A DNA stretch of 64,000 bases from Jaltomata sinuosa (taxonomy: Eukaryota; Streptophyta; Magnoliopsida; Solanales; Solanaceae), in NCBI GenBank assembly GCA_003996215.1, contig QJPP01004084.1, positions 1 to 64,000 of the forward strand. Direction: 5' to 3'. Shown one piece after another: positions 1 through 10,953 of the stretch. Position numbers and translations under genes: made by a program. How positions within the stretch are numbered: position 1 is the first letter of the stretch; the number at the start of each line of letters is the position of its first letter. The notes below the pieces were generated by a model. It saw only the letters and a program-made list of their open reading frames with translations. It ran no database searches and had not been told where the DNA came from.

Positions 1-112
1 GGGGGAGGGGGAGGGGGAGGAGGAGGACGCAGAAGCAAAAGTGAAGAAGAAGAAGAAGAGGAAGCAGAAGCAAAAGGGAGGAAGAAGCAAATAAAGAAGA
101 AGGAGGCTGCCA
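1..112. repeat. purine-rich low-complexity tract
   Basis: The first 112 bases are almost pure G and A on the plus strand: GGGGGA units followed by GAAGAA-type runs. No open frame or conserved signal is visible. It is a simple-sequence tract cut by the window edge, so its full length is unknown. Confidence 0.8.
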
Positions 113-194
113 TTTTTTGGTAAAGTAAAGAAAGACTATTTTTTTGATAAATAATATGACTGAGTGGCCATTTTGCCTAATTATCCCTAAAAAT

Positions 195-400
195 TAGCCA
201 AGTGTTTGGAACAAAAATATTTAAACAACATCTACATAAGTCTATGAAGCCTCTAACATAAGAATGAAAACCTATGCCGGGACATGACCCCGACAATACC
301 ATAAAACTGAAAACTAAAGTCTAAAATAAGAATTTAATTGCCTTTCAGAAGATGGAGGGCTCACCACTTGCTGAAGTTATTCTGAACAATCTTAATGTTG
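195..400 (-). mobile_element. gypsy LTR fragment (minus strand)
   Basis: Read on the minus strand, this stretch follows the distal part of the complete gypsy LTR at 1435-3378. It has the segment ending in a short 'gagccctccat' block, then the CCGG/CATGTCC block, then the 'agaggcttcatagac' block, in the same order. It is a diverged remnant with no LTR end and no coding sequence. Together with 838-905 it looks like one minus-strand LTR piece with the sequence at about 449-795 inserted into it. Confidence 0.6.
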
Positions 401-448
401 CACAAAACCATGAGAACGCGTCTCCAAACCTATATCATGAAATGGTGT

Positions 449-795
449 AGCCAGGGGAGGACCCACATATAGCATGGCGGGTGCTCGAGCACCCATTGAC
501 CCCAACCAAAACTTAGTATATTTATATAGAAAATACTGGAATATTGGTATAATATATACGCGAGCACCCATAAAAACAAATGATCTATGGGCGCGTTGGT
601 TCCGAAGTCGCAATAAAAGTGTAGAGATGCCCTGTAGAACGAGGGTTCGAATCCTGGTAATGCAACTGTGCTTCCTTTTTTATTGGAAAAGGCAGTTTTT
701 CATACATTTTTGACTTAGTAAGCTTCTAGAAAGAAATGTTAAAGGAAGTGAGCACCCACGACTTTACGACAATCCTGAATTCGCCACTGGGACTA
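449..795. mobile_element. small non-autonomous element with imperfect inverted ends
   Basis: The two ends are imperfect inverted repeats. The left end has a GGACCC block followed by GGGTGCTCGAGCACCC, and the right end has GAGCACCCACG followed by a diverged CGCCACTGG end. The interior is AT-rich and non-coding, with a tRNA box-B-like word near 650 (GGTTCGAATCC). It sits between two minus-strand fragments of one LTR, which supports a later insertion. The family is uncertain: a TIR element or a composite with a tRNA-like part. No clear TSD was found. Confidence 0.4.
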
Positions 796-837
796 GTGAC
801 TCAAAATCAAAACATAAACATTTCTGTATTTTAGTTC

Positions 838-905
838 TGAACTAGGTAGTATCACCGACCATTTAAACCACGGGCTATATGGGTCCGATCTTCCACCCGA
901 CCGGC
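838..905 (-). mobile_element. gypsy LTR fragment, second piece (minus strand)
   Basis: On the minus strand this matches the middle of the gypsy LTR at about 2725-2790: the 'ggacccacatagcccgtgg' block followed by 'gtcggtgataccatc'. In LTR order it precedes the 195-400 piece, so the two are parts of one broken LTR separated by the insertion at 449-795. Confidence 0.6.
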
Positions 906-965
906 AGAGCAAAGAGGTTTTCATGTAAATATTGTGTGTTCTTTACTTACTATTATTGTTGAAAA
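905..965 (+). mobile_element. copia LTR terminal fragment
   Basis: This short piece resembles the copia LTR near 10755-10820 and 54445-54510: a 'gagcaaagag' block, a TTTTCATGTAAA block, then TGTGT and TTTACT. It is a degraded scrap with no LTR end. It abuts the gypsy fragment on its left. Confidence 0.45.
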
Positions 966-969
966 AGTA

Positions 970-1434
970 GAGCTCAAAATTCGCAGATTCCGTAATTAGC
1001 ATCAGGTATTAGTAATTCGTTTCAAATATTGTTATACTAATCTTAGTTGATTTGCATACTTATCATCCACCTCCTCCAACCAATGCTCGGTTATGAGCAC
1101 AAATTGTATCAAATAAGTAAGTCTTTCCCTATAGGAAGTTTTCCTTTTCCAGCTCACCCTATTATTTGCTGCTCTCTCATACACAATATTAAATTCTTTG
1201 TTGTGGTTTCCTATGTTGCAAAACATGGAACTTTAATATTGTGCAGCATTGGAGTTTTATTAGGAGCACTTGTTGCAAGATATAAGTCCAATGATTCTAG
1301 TTTACATTCATGTGTTTATAATGGTGATTCTTTTCCAATATTTAAGGGATATAAATTAGAAAAGCCAAACTTTGGTTACCAATTGCCAAATTGTTGCTTT
1401 GTGATTATGTTTCCATATTATTACTCTAAGTTAT
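970..1434 (+). other. unassigned stretch with a 130-codon open frame
   Basis: A plus-strand frame is open at 1047-1439 and would give a hydrophobic 130-residue product. I recognise no domain in it. Its end runs into the gypsy LTR that starts at 1435, so it is not a complete natural reading frame. The composition is AT-rich. A short hydrophobic part (about residues 58-78) faintly recalls a membrane helix, but this is too weak to assign a function. It is more likely chance or an old exon remnant. Confidence 0.2.
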
Positions 1435-3378
1435 TGTAACGACCCGTAAATTTCAACCTTTCATGTTGTGCTTGTAGATCTAAGAAAAATGAGTTTGTTG
1501 GAGTTTAGGACCTTTGAGGATGTTGTTAAATGAAACCGGGAAATTTTCGGGAGTAAGGAACGCGAGAAAAATATTGTTCGGGGCCCGAAATCAGTGTGTT
1601 ACCGCGTTAGCCCCGTGCCGCAGAGCACGGGGCCAAGAAAAAATGGATTTTTGCACGGTCCAGAGAACCTCCGCGATAGCAGGGTGTCACGGAGGCTAGT
1701 CTCCGCGATAAGCCCCGTGTCACGGAGGCTGCCCCGGCGGTCCTCTTTTTTATTTTCTCACGTGTTTTAAAGGGTCTTTTTGGTCCTTTCCTTATCCAAA
1801 TCCATTCTCCACTTATTCTAAACGTTCCTAGACCTCCTAAGGCACGAATTAAATCCAACAAAGTGCGAACTTCTCTCCCAAAGTATCCTAGAGACAAAGG
1901 TGCTTAGGGTTCAAGGTTCTAAGGCAGAAACTCAAGCTTTTCATAGGTTTTTCTCCGTCAATAGGTATGTTGAACAATCCTTTTTTCAACTAAGGATATT
2001 TGTAATTGATTTTCTAACTATGAACGTGATTTCATACAAGTTTGAATGTGAGTTTCGTTGAGTGATTTTCGGAAAAAAACCTATTTAAAGTTACAAATGT
2101 TTCTATGAAATCACTCTTTAAATTATTGATTATTTGAGAGTATTGTTTGATATATGAAACCTAAAAATTATTGGGGCAGATTTAAAGGATATGAAGTTGC
2201 GATTCTTTGAAATTCGTTTTACCATTTACTTCTTGGTTTTCGATGAAAGATGAAAAGGATTTCTACATCCCTCAGTTTTGAAATAATTGTTTGTAAATTA
2301 TGAAATTGTAAGCCTTTGAGGGGTATGTTAAATGAGTTTTGAAAATCCTTTAAGTAGAGGAAGAAATGATGTATGAATGATTATGGCATGATATAGTTAT
2401 GTTTGACTTGCAAGTCTTGATATGACGATACCAACTTACGAATGCCTTATAAATGATAAGTATCCCTAATGAATGTTTTGCTTAAATATTTTTGAAACGC
2501 TAAAAGATGGGCTTAAGAGAATTAGATGGTTAACCGAGAAGGTATGAGCCGAATGGGGCTCATTACCCGAAATCGTGTTTTGTCGACGCGGGTATGATGT
2601 TGTCCTGAAACATGGATAATCACTGTACGCTTGACTCGTTCAGCTGTATATAGTATGTAATGTGATTAAGATCTAATGCTCCGATCCTTGCGGTAAACTT
2701 GGATTGGGGGCTCCGTCGATCGAGCTATGGTCGGACCCACATAGCCCGTGGTAAAAAATAATGTCGGTGATACCATCTAGTTCAAAAGTAATATTAATGT
2801 ATGTTTTCTTTTCATGAAATGCTATGGATACTTGCCCTTTTCTGCTATCTTATTTCTATGACCTACGTTATGTTCCTATGACTTGCTTTTATAAACTGTG
2901 ATGTCCCTTCCCCTGAGTTGCATGCCAGTACTCGTCGTACTGACTGTCCTCGGACGCTGTATTTTTTCATGATGCAGGTTCAGAGACCTTTTCTTGTGGT
3001 TCTGTGCAGCACTAGGATCCTCGAGATTTTGATAAGCAAGTGGTAAGCCCTCCATACTTCCGGAAGGCATATGTTTCCCTTTATTAGTTGATTGGAGAAT
3101 TCTATTATATTTTATAGTATCGTCGAGGCCATGTCCTGACTTAGGAGTTTATTCTTGATATTAGAGGCTTCATAGACTGGTTTAGACAAGTGTTTTCTTG
3201 TGTCGTATTTTGAAGTATGACGTTGGTATTTCTCATTCAAATTGAACTTTGATCATTGGGTCTATCTTCCGTAAATTTATTAATTGATTATGCTTATGAT
3301 GTATGCTAAGGGGTCTTCTTGGGCCTTCATTGATCTGGGTTGCCCGTTACGTTTGGGGCCTAGTCTTGGATCGTGAGA
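1435..3378 (+). mobile_element. gypsy LTR F (complete 5' LTR of a truncated element)
   Basis: The LTR starts TGTAACGACC at 1435 and ends ...TCGTGAGA at 3378, where related LTRs in this window end GTGACA. It is about 1.94 kb long. It shares blocks in order with the LTRs of gypsy A: a TTGGTCCTTT block, the 'cacatagcccgtgg' and 'gtgataccatc' blocks, a TGATG(C/T)AGGTTCAG block, and the 'aggggtcttct...ggcct' end. A methionine-tRNA primer site follows at once, so it was a 5' LTR in plus orientation. Positions 1600-1740 are GC-rich with repeated CACGG/CCGTG words. No partner LTR is visible. Confidence 0.8.
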
Positions 3379-3478
3379 AATTTGGTATCAGAGCATGGTT
3401 CATGATCCTAGGGTGTCTACGAAGTTGTGTCGAGTAGAGTCCGTTTTATGGGTATGTAGCGCACCACACTTAGTAGTG
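3379..3478 (+). other. primer binding site and truncated leader of LTR F
   Basis: TGGTATCAGAGC at 3383-3394 is the standard plant initiator-methionine tRNA primer site, directly downstream of LTR F. The following leader ('cctagggtgtctacgaag' and onwards) matches the gypsy A leader at 24130-24195. The match stops near 3478, where copia-like LTR sequence begins, so the element is truncated before gag. Confidence 0.75.
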
Positions 3479-3479
3479 A

Positions 3480-3960
3480 TGTATTAGGAATTCTTCTTTG
3501 AGTTGTAATCATAGTTCAGTGTATTATAAACTGAAGTAGGATTGTTGTCTTCAAGTTGGGATAACTCGAAGACTTGGAAAGCACAAACCTTGGGAGGTTG
3601 GTGTTATTAGGAATTAGAGTTTATAATTCCTTAGGTTACATCGAGTTGTAATCATTCCCTTGAGGCTCATTTGTATTTAGTGAAGTTGAGTTTAAATCTG
3701 TAGAGGTACAGGTCGTGGTTTTTACACCTTTGTGAGCCGAATGATTTTTCACGTAAAAATCACTGTGTTATTTACTGTCTGTATTATTAGTGTTGAAACA
3801 CGTTCGATAACCTATTTCACTGATAAGCAATTAAAAAGTTAAACTCACTAAACAAGTAGGTCGTGCAGACTATCACAGTGCTCATGATCCTTTATACGGT
3901 TACCATTCATGAAAGATTGAGTTAAAGTTCCAAGATTTCAACTCTATCATAGTCGTGGCA
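3480..3960 (+). mobile_element. copia-type LTR fragment
   Basis: The segment has the layout of copia LTR 3' parts seen elsewhere here: AATTAGAGTTTATAATTCC, then GGTCGTGGTTTTTA, then a TTTTCACGTAAA block and a 'gtgttatttactg' block. It is diverged from the copia LTR at 10091-10898, so it belongs to another subfamily. The part after about 3800 has no match in the window. No coding sequence is visible. Confidence 0.5.
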
Positions 3961-4041
3961 TATAAGGGTACACTATGACATTCATCACTTACAAAAGCAT
4001 TAGCATCAAATATTTACATGTTTTGTACAAGTATAAAAGAG

Positions 4042-4433
4042 GGAGAATTCCATACAAGCTCGTGAGTCTCACATTCCTTGGTTTCTTGAACCTATCTTTT
4101 AATCAACTTTCTGGTAGGATTCCAAGTGGCAACAAACTTCAGATGTTCTCAGCAAATTCCTTTGAAGGGAACACAGGGTTGTGCGATTTTACTTTAAAGA
4201 AAACGTGCAGTGAAACCAAAGTGAATGGATCGTCACAATTACCTAGCAGCCATTATGAAATTGATGGGAAATATATAGGTTTTGCCTTGGGATCTTCTGT
4301 GAGTTTTGGCATCATAATTTGGCTGCTTTTGCATAGTCAAAGATACAATGAGCTCGTTGATAGACTTATTTTCAGAATTTTGGGTCAGCAAAAAATGAAG
4401 AGAAAGAATAAAAACCTAAGGAGGTCAAGATAA
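4042..4433 (+). pseudogene. receptor-like protein gene, C-terminal fragment
   Basis: The plus-strand frame from 4042 to the TAA... stop at 4431-4433 encodes the last leucine-rich repeat (FLNLSFNQLSGRIP), the LRR cap (SFEGNTGLC), an acidic linker, one transmembrane helix (IGFALGSSVSFGIIIWLLL) and a short basic tail. It is closely similar to 8816-9208 of the Ve1-like pseudogene downstream. Everything upstream (signal peptide and the other LRRs) is missing. The bases before 4042 do not match the gene, so this is a truncated duplicate. The ATG at 3975 lies outside the homologous part and is not a real start. Confidence 0.85.
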
Positions 4434-4924
4434 GTATGGCTATAGGCTTTGATGTTTGATCTTTTGCATTCTGTTTAAAGGAGTTCATAATAGTATTTAT
4501 GTTTCTTAAATTTTCTCTACATGGACTTGGGTGCCTATCGAGGAATGGTGTTTGAATTTGAATTTAAGGAATAATTTTCATGACGATCTGTTATTGAAGA
4601 AATGAAGTACCAAAGTCACTCTGATCAAAATCTTAGATATCTATGCATTATCAGCTCATCTAATTAGAATCAGTGAGGATTTCTCTAGTTTTACAACAAA
4701 TTTATGTTTTCTCAACAGACTAACGCAAGTTTATAATTTATATTTGCACTGTTTCAAGCAATCAAAGTTCCTTGGTGTATTGCGATTTGTCCATATTTGT
4801 ATAGGAGCAACTGCAAGAATTTTAAGGCATAACCATTGTACACAAACATGAGGTGATGAAATGAAAAATTCCTAGTGCTCTTTCAATTAACACATTTAAA
4901 GAAGGGAAAATTTCAGAAAAATAC
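4434..4924. other. non-coding flank of the RLP fragment
   Basis: About 490 bases follow the fragment's stop. They are AT-rich, with stops in all frames and no recognised repeat. The first part may be its old 3' untranslated region, but it shows no similarity to the sequence after 9208. Confidence 0.5.
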
Positions 4925-4938
4925 AATTACATAACTTA

Positions 4939-5106
4939 AAAGGGCAGCCCGGTGCACTAAAGCTTCCGCTATGCGCAAGGTCCGGGGAAGGGCCCGACCA
5001 CAAGGGTCTATTATACGCAGCCTTACCTTGCATTTCTGCTAGAGGCTGTTTCCAAGGCTTGAACCCGTGACCTCCTGGTCACATGGCAGCAACTTTACCA
5101 GTTACC
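4939..5106 (-). mobile_element. tRNA-derived SINE, TS/SolS type
   Basis: The body is flanked by a perfect 14-bp target duplication, AATTACATAACTTA, at 4925-4938 and 5107-5120. On the minus strand it begins with a tRNA-like part: a box-A-like TGGTAACTGGTA near 5106 and box-B-like GGGTTCAAGCC at 5056-5066. It then continues into the Solanaceae SINE body ending in CCGGGCTGCCC and a short T run. This arrangement is characteristic of the pol III-transcribed TS/SolS SINEs of nightshades, which are moved by LINE enzymes. The sharp TSD suggests a fairly recent insertion. Confidence 0.9.
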
Positions 5107-5120
5107 AATTACATAACTTA

Positions 5121-6000
5121 TATTGCAAATATATAGTCCAAAACTGACATTGCAAATATTTAGCACAAAACACAATCTGTTATACAAAACTTTCATTTTA
5201 CAACATTATACATCTGGTATACAACATTATACATCTGATATATGATAATATACAAAACATTCATATTTTTTTTACAACAAGGATAAAAACCTGATATACA
5301 ATATTATACAAAATTATAAGAGGTGTTTGTACACCCATATACGACACTATGCAATATTATACAAAACTGACATCGTCTTCTTCCTTGAATTCAAGCACCA
5401 GATTCATTCAAACTTCAAACTATGTACTAGAAATCAGGTGCGGAAAAAAGAGACCCAACGAGGAAGAGATTGGTGTTGTTGAGTTGTTGGCTATAGATGA
5501 AAAGTAAGTATTTATTTACATAGAAACTGAGTAAAATTAGGTAAAAAAGTAAAACATGGGCTAATTTTGGTAGCATTGTTATCTGAACTTATAAAGAGTG
5601 TAATTCTCTCAAATTTATAACTATTTGGTTATGAATAGTAGAAGATTATTACTCTAAACATCAGTTTAGTTTAACTATTTTATGCCATGACAATCTGCAC
5701 TATTATTTAGTCATATTCATTCAGGGATCTATTATTCCTTTTGACTACTGCCTACTCAATGACCGAAAAAACATACAGATATAAAGAATGTTAAAATATT
5801 GAAGGGACAAAAATAAGTAAGTGAAGTGGGGGTGTGACAGGTGTACCCTTACAAATTAAAAAAGCAGCTTGTTCAAACTTGCCTACATTTCTCCCTTCAA
5901 TAATTCGAGTAAAAGCCGTAGGAACAACGGAATTGGTTTTTGGATAGCAACTTATTTTGACTAATTGACAGGTCAATCTTGTCAATTCCATTGGTGGACT
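5121..6000. other. AT-rich intergenic DNA with a 21-bp tandem pair
   Basis: No gene is visible. Two adjacent 21-base copies, TACAACATTATACATCTG plus three bases, lie at 5199-5219 and 5220-5240. Looser TATACAA-rich variants spread over 5150-5370. The rest, up to the promoter of the RLP pseudogene, is unremarkable AT-rich sequence. Confidence 0.5.
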
Positions 6001-6014
6001 TCTCTCCATGTGCC

Positions 6015-6020
6015 TATAAA
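6015..6020 (+). promoter_or_regulatory. probable TATA box of the Ve1-like pseudogene
   Basis: TATAAA at 6015-6020 lies 57 bases upstream of the ATG at 6077. That is a plausible spacing for a short 5' leader of an intronless RLP gene. It is inferred from position and motif only. Confidence 0.5.
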
Positions 6021-6076
6021 GTAAAACTCTGTGTATTTGGAGTTTCTTTCCATCACTCAATTCTCATATTATTGCT

Positions 6077-9000
6077 ATGAAAATATCACTCATGATTCTA
6101 CAGCTTTCTTTCATTACTATCCTGGTGGTGTTTCTGACTAGTTCTGATTATATTTCTGGCCAATGTTTGGAGGATCAAAAAGCCTTGTTGATTAAATTCA
6201 AGAATAACGTCACGTTCGACTCTTCTGTGTCAACCAAACTAGTCATGTGGGATGAAAACAGTACTGATTGTTGCCAGTGGCCAGGTGTAAGCTGTGATGA
6301 ACAAGGTCATGTGCTTGTTCTGGAGCTACACGACGAAAGAATATCAGCTGGAGTTGAGAATTCAACCAGTCTTTTCAATCTTCGATATCTTGAGAAGCTG
6401 ACTTTGGCTTACAATGACCTAAACTCTGTTCCAATACCAACAGAAATTTATAAGCTAACAAACTTGACATACCTGAATTTGTCAAGAGATGGTTTTGACG
6501 GGCAGATTCCAATGGAATTGTCAAGATTGACGAAGTTAGTAATTCTTGACCTTTCAAACTATAATTCCAATGAAGCTATCAAGATTCCGGTTGGTTCATT
6601 TTCTCATCCTTACTTAAAGCTTGGGAACCTAGATTTAAAGACACTGGTCGGAAACCTGGAAAATCTTACAGAACTTTATCTTGATGGCGTGAATATTCAC
6701 TTGAAAGGGAGTGAGTGGTGCACGACTTTATCTTCATCTCTACCTCAATTGAGAATGTTAAGCATGACATATTCTACCCTTTCAGGCCCTCTTGATCCCG
6801 TCCTTTTAAATCTTCGTTTCCTATCAGTCATTCGCCTTGATTGGAACTTGTTCTCCATGTCTACTGTTCTAGAATTTCTGGCAAATTTTTCAAAATTGAC
6901 AACGCTGGGTCTGGCTGGAAGCAAATTTAGAGGTGTATTTCCCAGTAAAATCTTTCAGGTACCGACTCTACAGAAGCTTGATTTATCACACAATGATAAC
7001 CTTACTGGCACTTTACCTGAATTTCCACATAAAAGTGCATTAAGGGATTTGAGGCTTCATCGGATGAGTTTCACTGGTTCGCTTCCCAATTCATTTTCTA
7101 ACCTTCGAAATTTTACCTGGCTATCCTTGTTGGGTTGCAATTTCAGTGGACAGATTCCATCAACAATGGAAAATCTCACATACCTTGTTCATTTAGACAT
7201 GTCATACAACAACTTTACTGGGTTAATCCCGCTGTTTCATAAGGCGAAGAACCTCAATCACATTGACCTTTCTCACAACAATCTAACAGGTCCGCTTTCT
7301 TCTGCTCATTTTGGAGGAATTTCAGACCTTGAGCACGTAAACTTGGAAGAAAATTCTATCAGCGGGACACTTCCTTCAGTTATTCTTTCCCTCCCGTCAT
7401 TGCAGGTACTTCTACTTCGGAATAATTATTTAAGTGGAGAAGTTGATGAATTTCCGAATGCATCCTCCTATGTTTTGGAAACACTTGATTTGAGCAATAA
7501 CCATCTAAATGGATCGATCCCGGGGTCTATCTTTGAACTCAAAGGGCTTTTAGAACTATTTATTTTTTCCAACTCTTTCAGTGGGACAATTAATATTGAA
7601 GTGCTCAAGGGACTCCCTAGGCTAACCATCCTTGATCTTTCTTATAACAACTTGAGAATTGATATACATGACAGTAATTCAACCTCATTTCCCTTTCCCC
7701 AGTTGGAACGACTGATTTTGGTTTCATGCGAGTTGCAAAAGCTTCCAGATCTCAAAAACCAGTCGACAATGTCCTATTTAGACCTTTCAGACAACAACAT
7801 TAAAGGGGAAATACCCGGCTGGATTTGGAGTGTTGGTTTTATTAGTTATCTAAATATTTCTTGCATCTCCTGGAGTCTCTAGAAGAACCTTACAATATAT
7901 CTACCCATTCTCTTAGGATCATTGATTTGCATTCCAACAGGATCAAGGGTGATGTACCAATGCTACCTACCTCCCTTAATTCCTTATCACTTGCTAATAA
8001 TAAATTTACGGGATCAATTCCGTCTTCTATATGCAATCTTGATGAGCTTCTATTTATTGATATGTCAAATAACTCCTTAAACAACAAAATACCTTCATGT
8101 CTATTCCAAATGTCTGACTATCTCGGTGTGGTGCGTCTAGGTAGAAATGATTTAAGTGTCATCATTCCTGACATATATTCCACTGAATTGTAGTTTGAAC
8201 ATTTTAGACCTCGGTAGTAATACCTTAGAAGGAAAGTTTCCAAGATCCCTAGAAAGATGTGCATTTTTGGAGGTTCTAGATATTGGCAACAACAAAATCA
8301 GAGATACATTCCCATGCATGTTGAAGAAATCAACCAGTTCACGTGTCCTGATTTTGAGGTCGAACAGGTTCCATGGGAATCTCCAGTGTCCTATAGCTAA
8401 TCAAACCTGGCCAAGGCTTCAAATTGTAGATATTTCTTCCAACAATTTCAGTGGAGTTCTGGCACCCCAATACTTCTTGAACTGGGAAGGCATGATGCTG
8501 AGCAACAATCCAAAGCCAGGACAATACTTAAACGTTGAACTCTTCGGAAACTATGGCATATACTATCAAGTTCGGGTGACTTTAACTCTCAAAGGTCAAG
8601 AGATGGAGATTGTGAAAATTCTTGAAGTTTTTACATCCATCGATTTCTCTTGCAACAACTTTCAAGGAGATATACCATAGGTATTGGGAGATCTGAAATC
8701 CATTTACCTTCTTAACTTCTCACACAATGCATTGACAGGAAGAATACCAAAGGCCCTTGGAAAGTTGACTCAGCTTGGATCCTTAGATCTTTCAGTAAAC
8801 CAATTAAGTGGGAGAATTCCAAACGAGCTTGCAGGTCTCACATTCCTTTCTGTCTTGAACCTATCTTTTAATCAACTTTATGATAGGATTCCAAGAGGCA
8901 ACCAACTTCAGACATTCTCAGCAGAATCCTTTGAAGGGAACACAGGGCTGTGTGATTTTCCGTTAAAGAAACTGTGCACTGACACCAAAGGGAATGAATC

Positions 9001-9208
9001 GACACAATTACTTAACAACCATTCGGAACATGAAGTTGATGGGAAATATATATGTTTTTCCTTGGGATATTTTGTGTGTTTTGGCATCATTACCTGGCTT
9101 CTTTTGCATAGCGAAATATACAATGAGTTCGTTGATCAACTTCTTTTCAGAATTTCTGGTCAGCACAAAAAGACGGGCAGGAATAGAAACCGAAGGAGGT
9201 CAAGGTAA
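6077..9208 (+). pseudogene. Ve1/Ve2-like leucine-rich-repeat receptor-like protein, broken
   Basis: The encoded protein would be about 1,040 residues, typical of tomato Ve1/Ve2, which are cell-surface immune receptors acting with co-receptor kinases. The order is: signal peptide (1-28), cysteine-pair N cap (DCCQWPGVSCD), a long plant-type LRR array, an island near 8467-8640, further LRRs, LRR cap (SFEGNTGLC), transmembrane helix (about 9045-9110) and a basic tail without a kinase. It is intronless, as Ve genes are. Three lesions break it. A one-base loss near 7866 leads to a TAG at 7880. A one-base gain between about 8175 and 8190 leads to a TAG at 8191. An in-frame TAG at 8678-8680 looks like a former CAG. 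Otherwise the frames join smoothly, so decay is recent. The closest relative appears to be Ve1/Ve2 rather than Cf genes, but this rests on recognition, not an alignment search. Confidence 0.9.
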
Positions 9209-10085
9209 GTTGAGGTTCGCCATAGACAATAGGACATGAAAGTTGTTTTGTAGGATAAGCCTGTGTGTGGTGTGAAGGATTGTAATAAGCACATAGTAAT
9301 ATTTTTCAGAAGTGTTACATGATAAATGCCTAGAGCTTTTGTAATAAATACATAGTAATATTTTTCACTATTGGCGATGTCATTTTTGCCTTATTTTATT
9401 TTCCAGTTGATCGAGCTCAGTTGTTATTGTCACCCAGTACAGAGTTACCTGGGCATCTGCATAAGAAGGCCATGTTTAAGTTAACCTTTTTGTGTTATAT
9501 ATGAATACTTTTACCTAATATTAGCCAGGAGATCCATTTTAATATTGATTAGACTATAGAAAATTGGTAAGTGATAAATTTCGCGGTTCCTTGCTATGCC
9601 AATCGAACTGTATGAGTTATGGATATTAATAGATGCCCACGAGACACAACATATACACAGTTATTAGGTTCAGTAGAGGCTTTATTTTGTATCATCTACA
9701 GATCAAGTATATCCATTCTGCTGCATGCTCATGAAAGGGTAAATAAGCAGGTTTAAGATAAGATTGAAAAAACTCAAATGCTCTTATTTTTGTGTTCTTC
9801 ACCTAGCCTCAGGCAAATGGATGATACTCGAAGCAGTTTTAATGGTTTTCTGAAATTCACTCTGGTATTATTTTTTTCTCCACATATTCACAATTTTGTG
9901 GAGATGTCTACCTGCTAGATTTAGGTAATGTAATGCTTTTCACTAAGTTCATAGGATATTTTGATAGTCACTAATTAGTAGTAATCACTGTCGTTATTCC
10001 GATTGCTTCCGGCATCTTTGTTGCATGGTGTCATTTTGATTTGCATACCTACGTAATGTGACCAAATTTGTCACAATAGAAATTT
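9209..10085. other. intergenic DNA between the RLP pseudogene and the copia element
   Basis: AT-rich sequence with stops in all frames and no recognised repeat or gene. A 3' untranslated region may occupy the first part. A pair of similar 'aatacatagtaatattttt' words lies near 9290-9365. The segment ends at the copia target duplication (10086-10090) and resumes at 54598. Confidence 0.5.
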
Positions 10086-10090
10086 GGATT

Positions 10091-10898
10091 TGTTAAACCA
10101 TGATGTGTATGATGTATTTTGATGATTGACAAACTTATCCCTAGAACCTTGTACAGGGACCTGGTATTATTCTACAGTCAGTAGTACCAGTCGTTTTCAA
10201 AGACAGTTGTATTGTACCACCCGGTGTCAGTGTTACTGCTGGTCCTTTCTATTGTCCAATGGAATCTGTCCAAGGTTTTCTCTCCAACACCATTTCATAC
10301 ATATTGATCACTACTTGGAGGAAAACCTAGTTTTTGCATCAATCAAAAAAGGACATCTCTTCTTGCTTTCAAAAGCCATCGGAAGCTTCTCTCAAGAACA
10401 TAGACTCATCAACCGAAGGATTAGTTTGCTTAAAATTAAAATGTATTTAGTTCTAGGTTGATTGATTGTATTTGTTTGTTCCTAACATTGTAAACTCACT
10501 CCTCCTCAAGAGGCTTGTGTGAGTGTCTTCACAGTTGTGCTCACTTTTGGTAAATCTGAGTTTGTATGCTAGAGTTAGCTACAGTGACACACAATAGAGT
10601 TATTGTGGTGTGTGCTTACAGTAGAGTTATTGTAAGTTAGATGAATTAAGAGTTTAATTCCTAGATTGCAATAGGTTGTAATATGAAGGTTGCTCGTTGT
10701 TTTAGTAAAGTGGTTGGTTGAAATCCTACATGGTAGGTCGTGGTTTTACTCTCTTGAGAAAGGAATTTTCCATGTAAACATATTGTGTCATCTACTTTAC
10801 TGCATTACTTGTTTGTGTTGATCGTTGTCTTGTTTAGTGTCAGAGGACCAAGTAAGGAACTTGGTTCCCAGCTTGGTAGTGGGTCATACAAACCTTCA
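10091..10898 (+). repeat. copia 5' LTR
   Basis: The LTR is 808 bases, running from TGTTAAACC to ...ACCTTCA. It is repeated as the split 3' LTR at 21469-21931 plus 54253-54592, about 803 bases together. Any small open frames inside it are not genes. Confidence 0.9.
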
Positions 10899-10900
10899 AT

Positions 10901-10912
10901 TGGTATCATAGC
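10901..10912 (+). other. copia primer binding site
   Basis: TGGTATCATAGC lies two bases after the 5' LTR. It matches the usual initiator-methionine tRNA complement TGGTATCAGAGC with one change. It marks minus-strand priming and fixes the plus orientation of the element. Confidence 0.85.
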
Positions 10913-10953
10913 ATGTTCCTCCTAAAAGGTTAACACCTAGGAAGGATCTTGCT

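Noticed and set aside
640..665. tRNA gene suggested by GGTTCGAATCC
   Set aside because: Only a box-B-like word is present; no cloverleaf or box A at proper spacing could be found.
1047..1439. Small membrane protein gene of 130 codons
   Set aside because: The frame runs into the LTR starting at 1435, and I see no recognisable domain.
5040..5106. tRNA gene on the minus strand
   Set aside because: The tRNA-like part belongs to a SINE with a perfect 14-bp target duplication and lacks a full cloverleaf.
10126..10461. 111-codon gene
   Set aside because: It lies wholly inside the copia 5' LTR, and a related frame is present in the 3' LTR.
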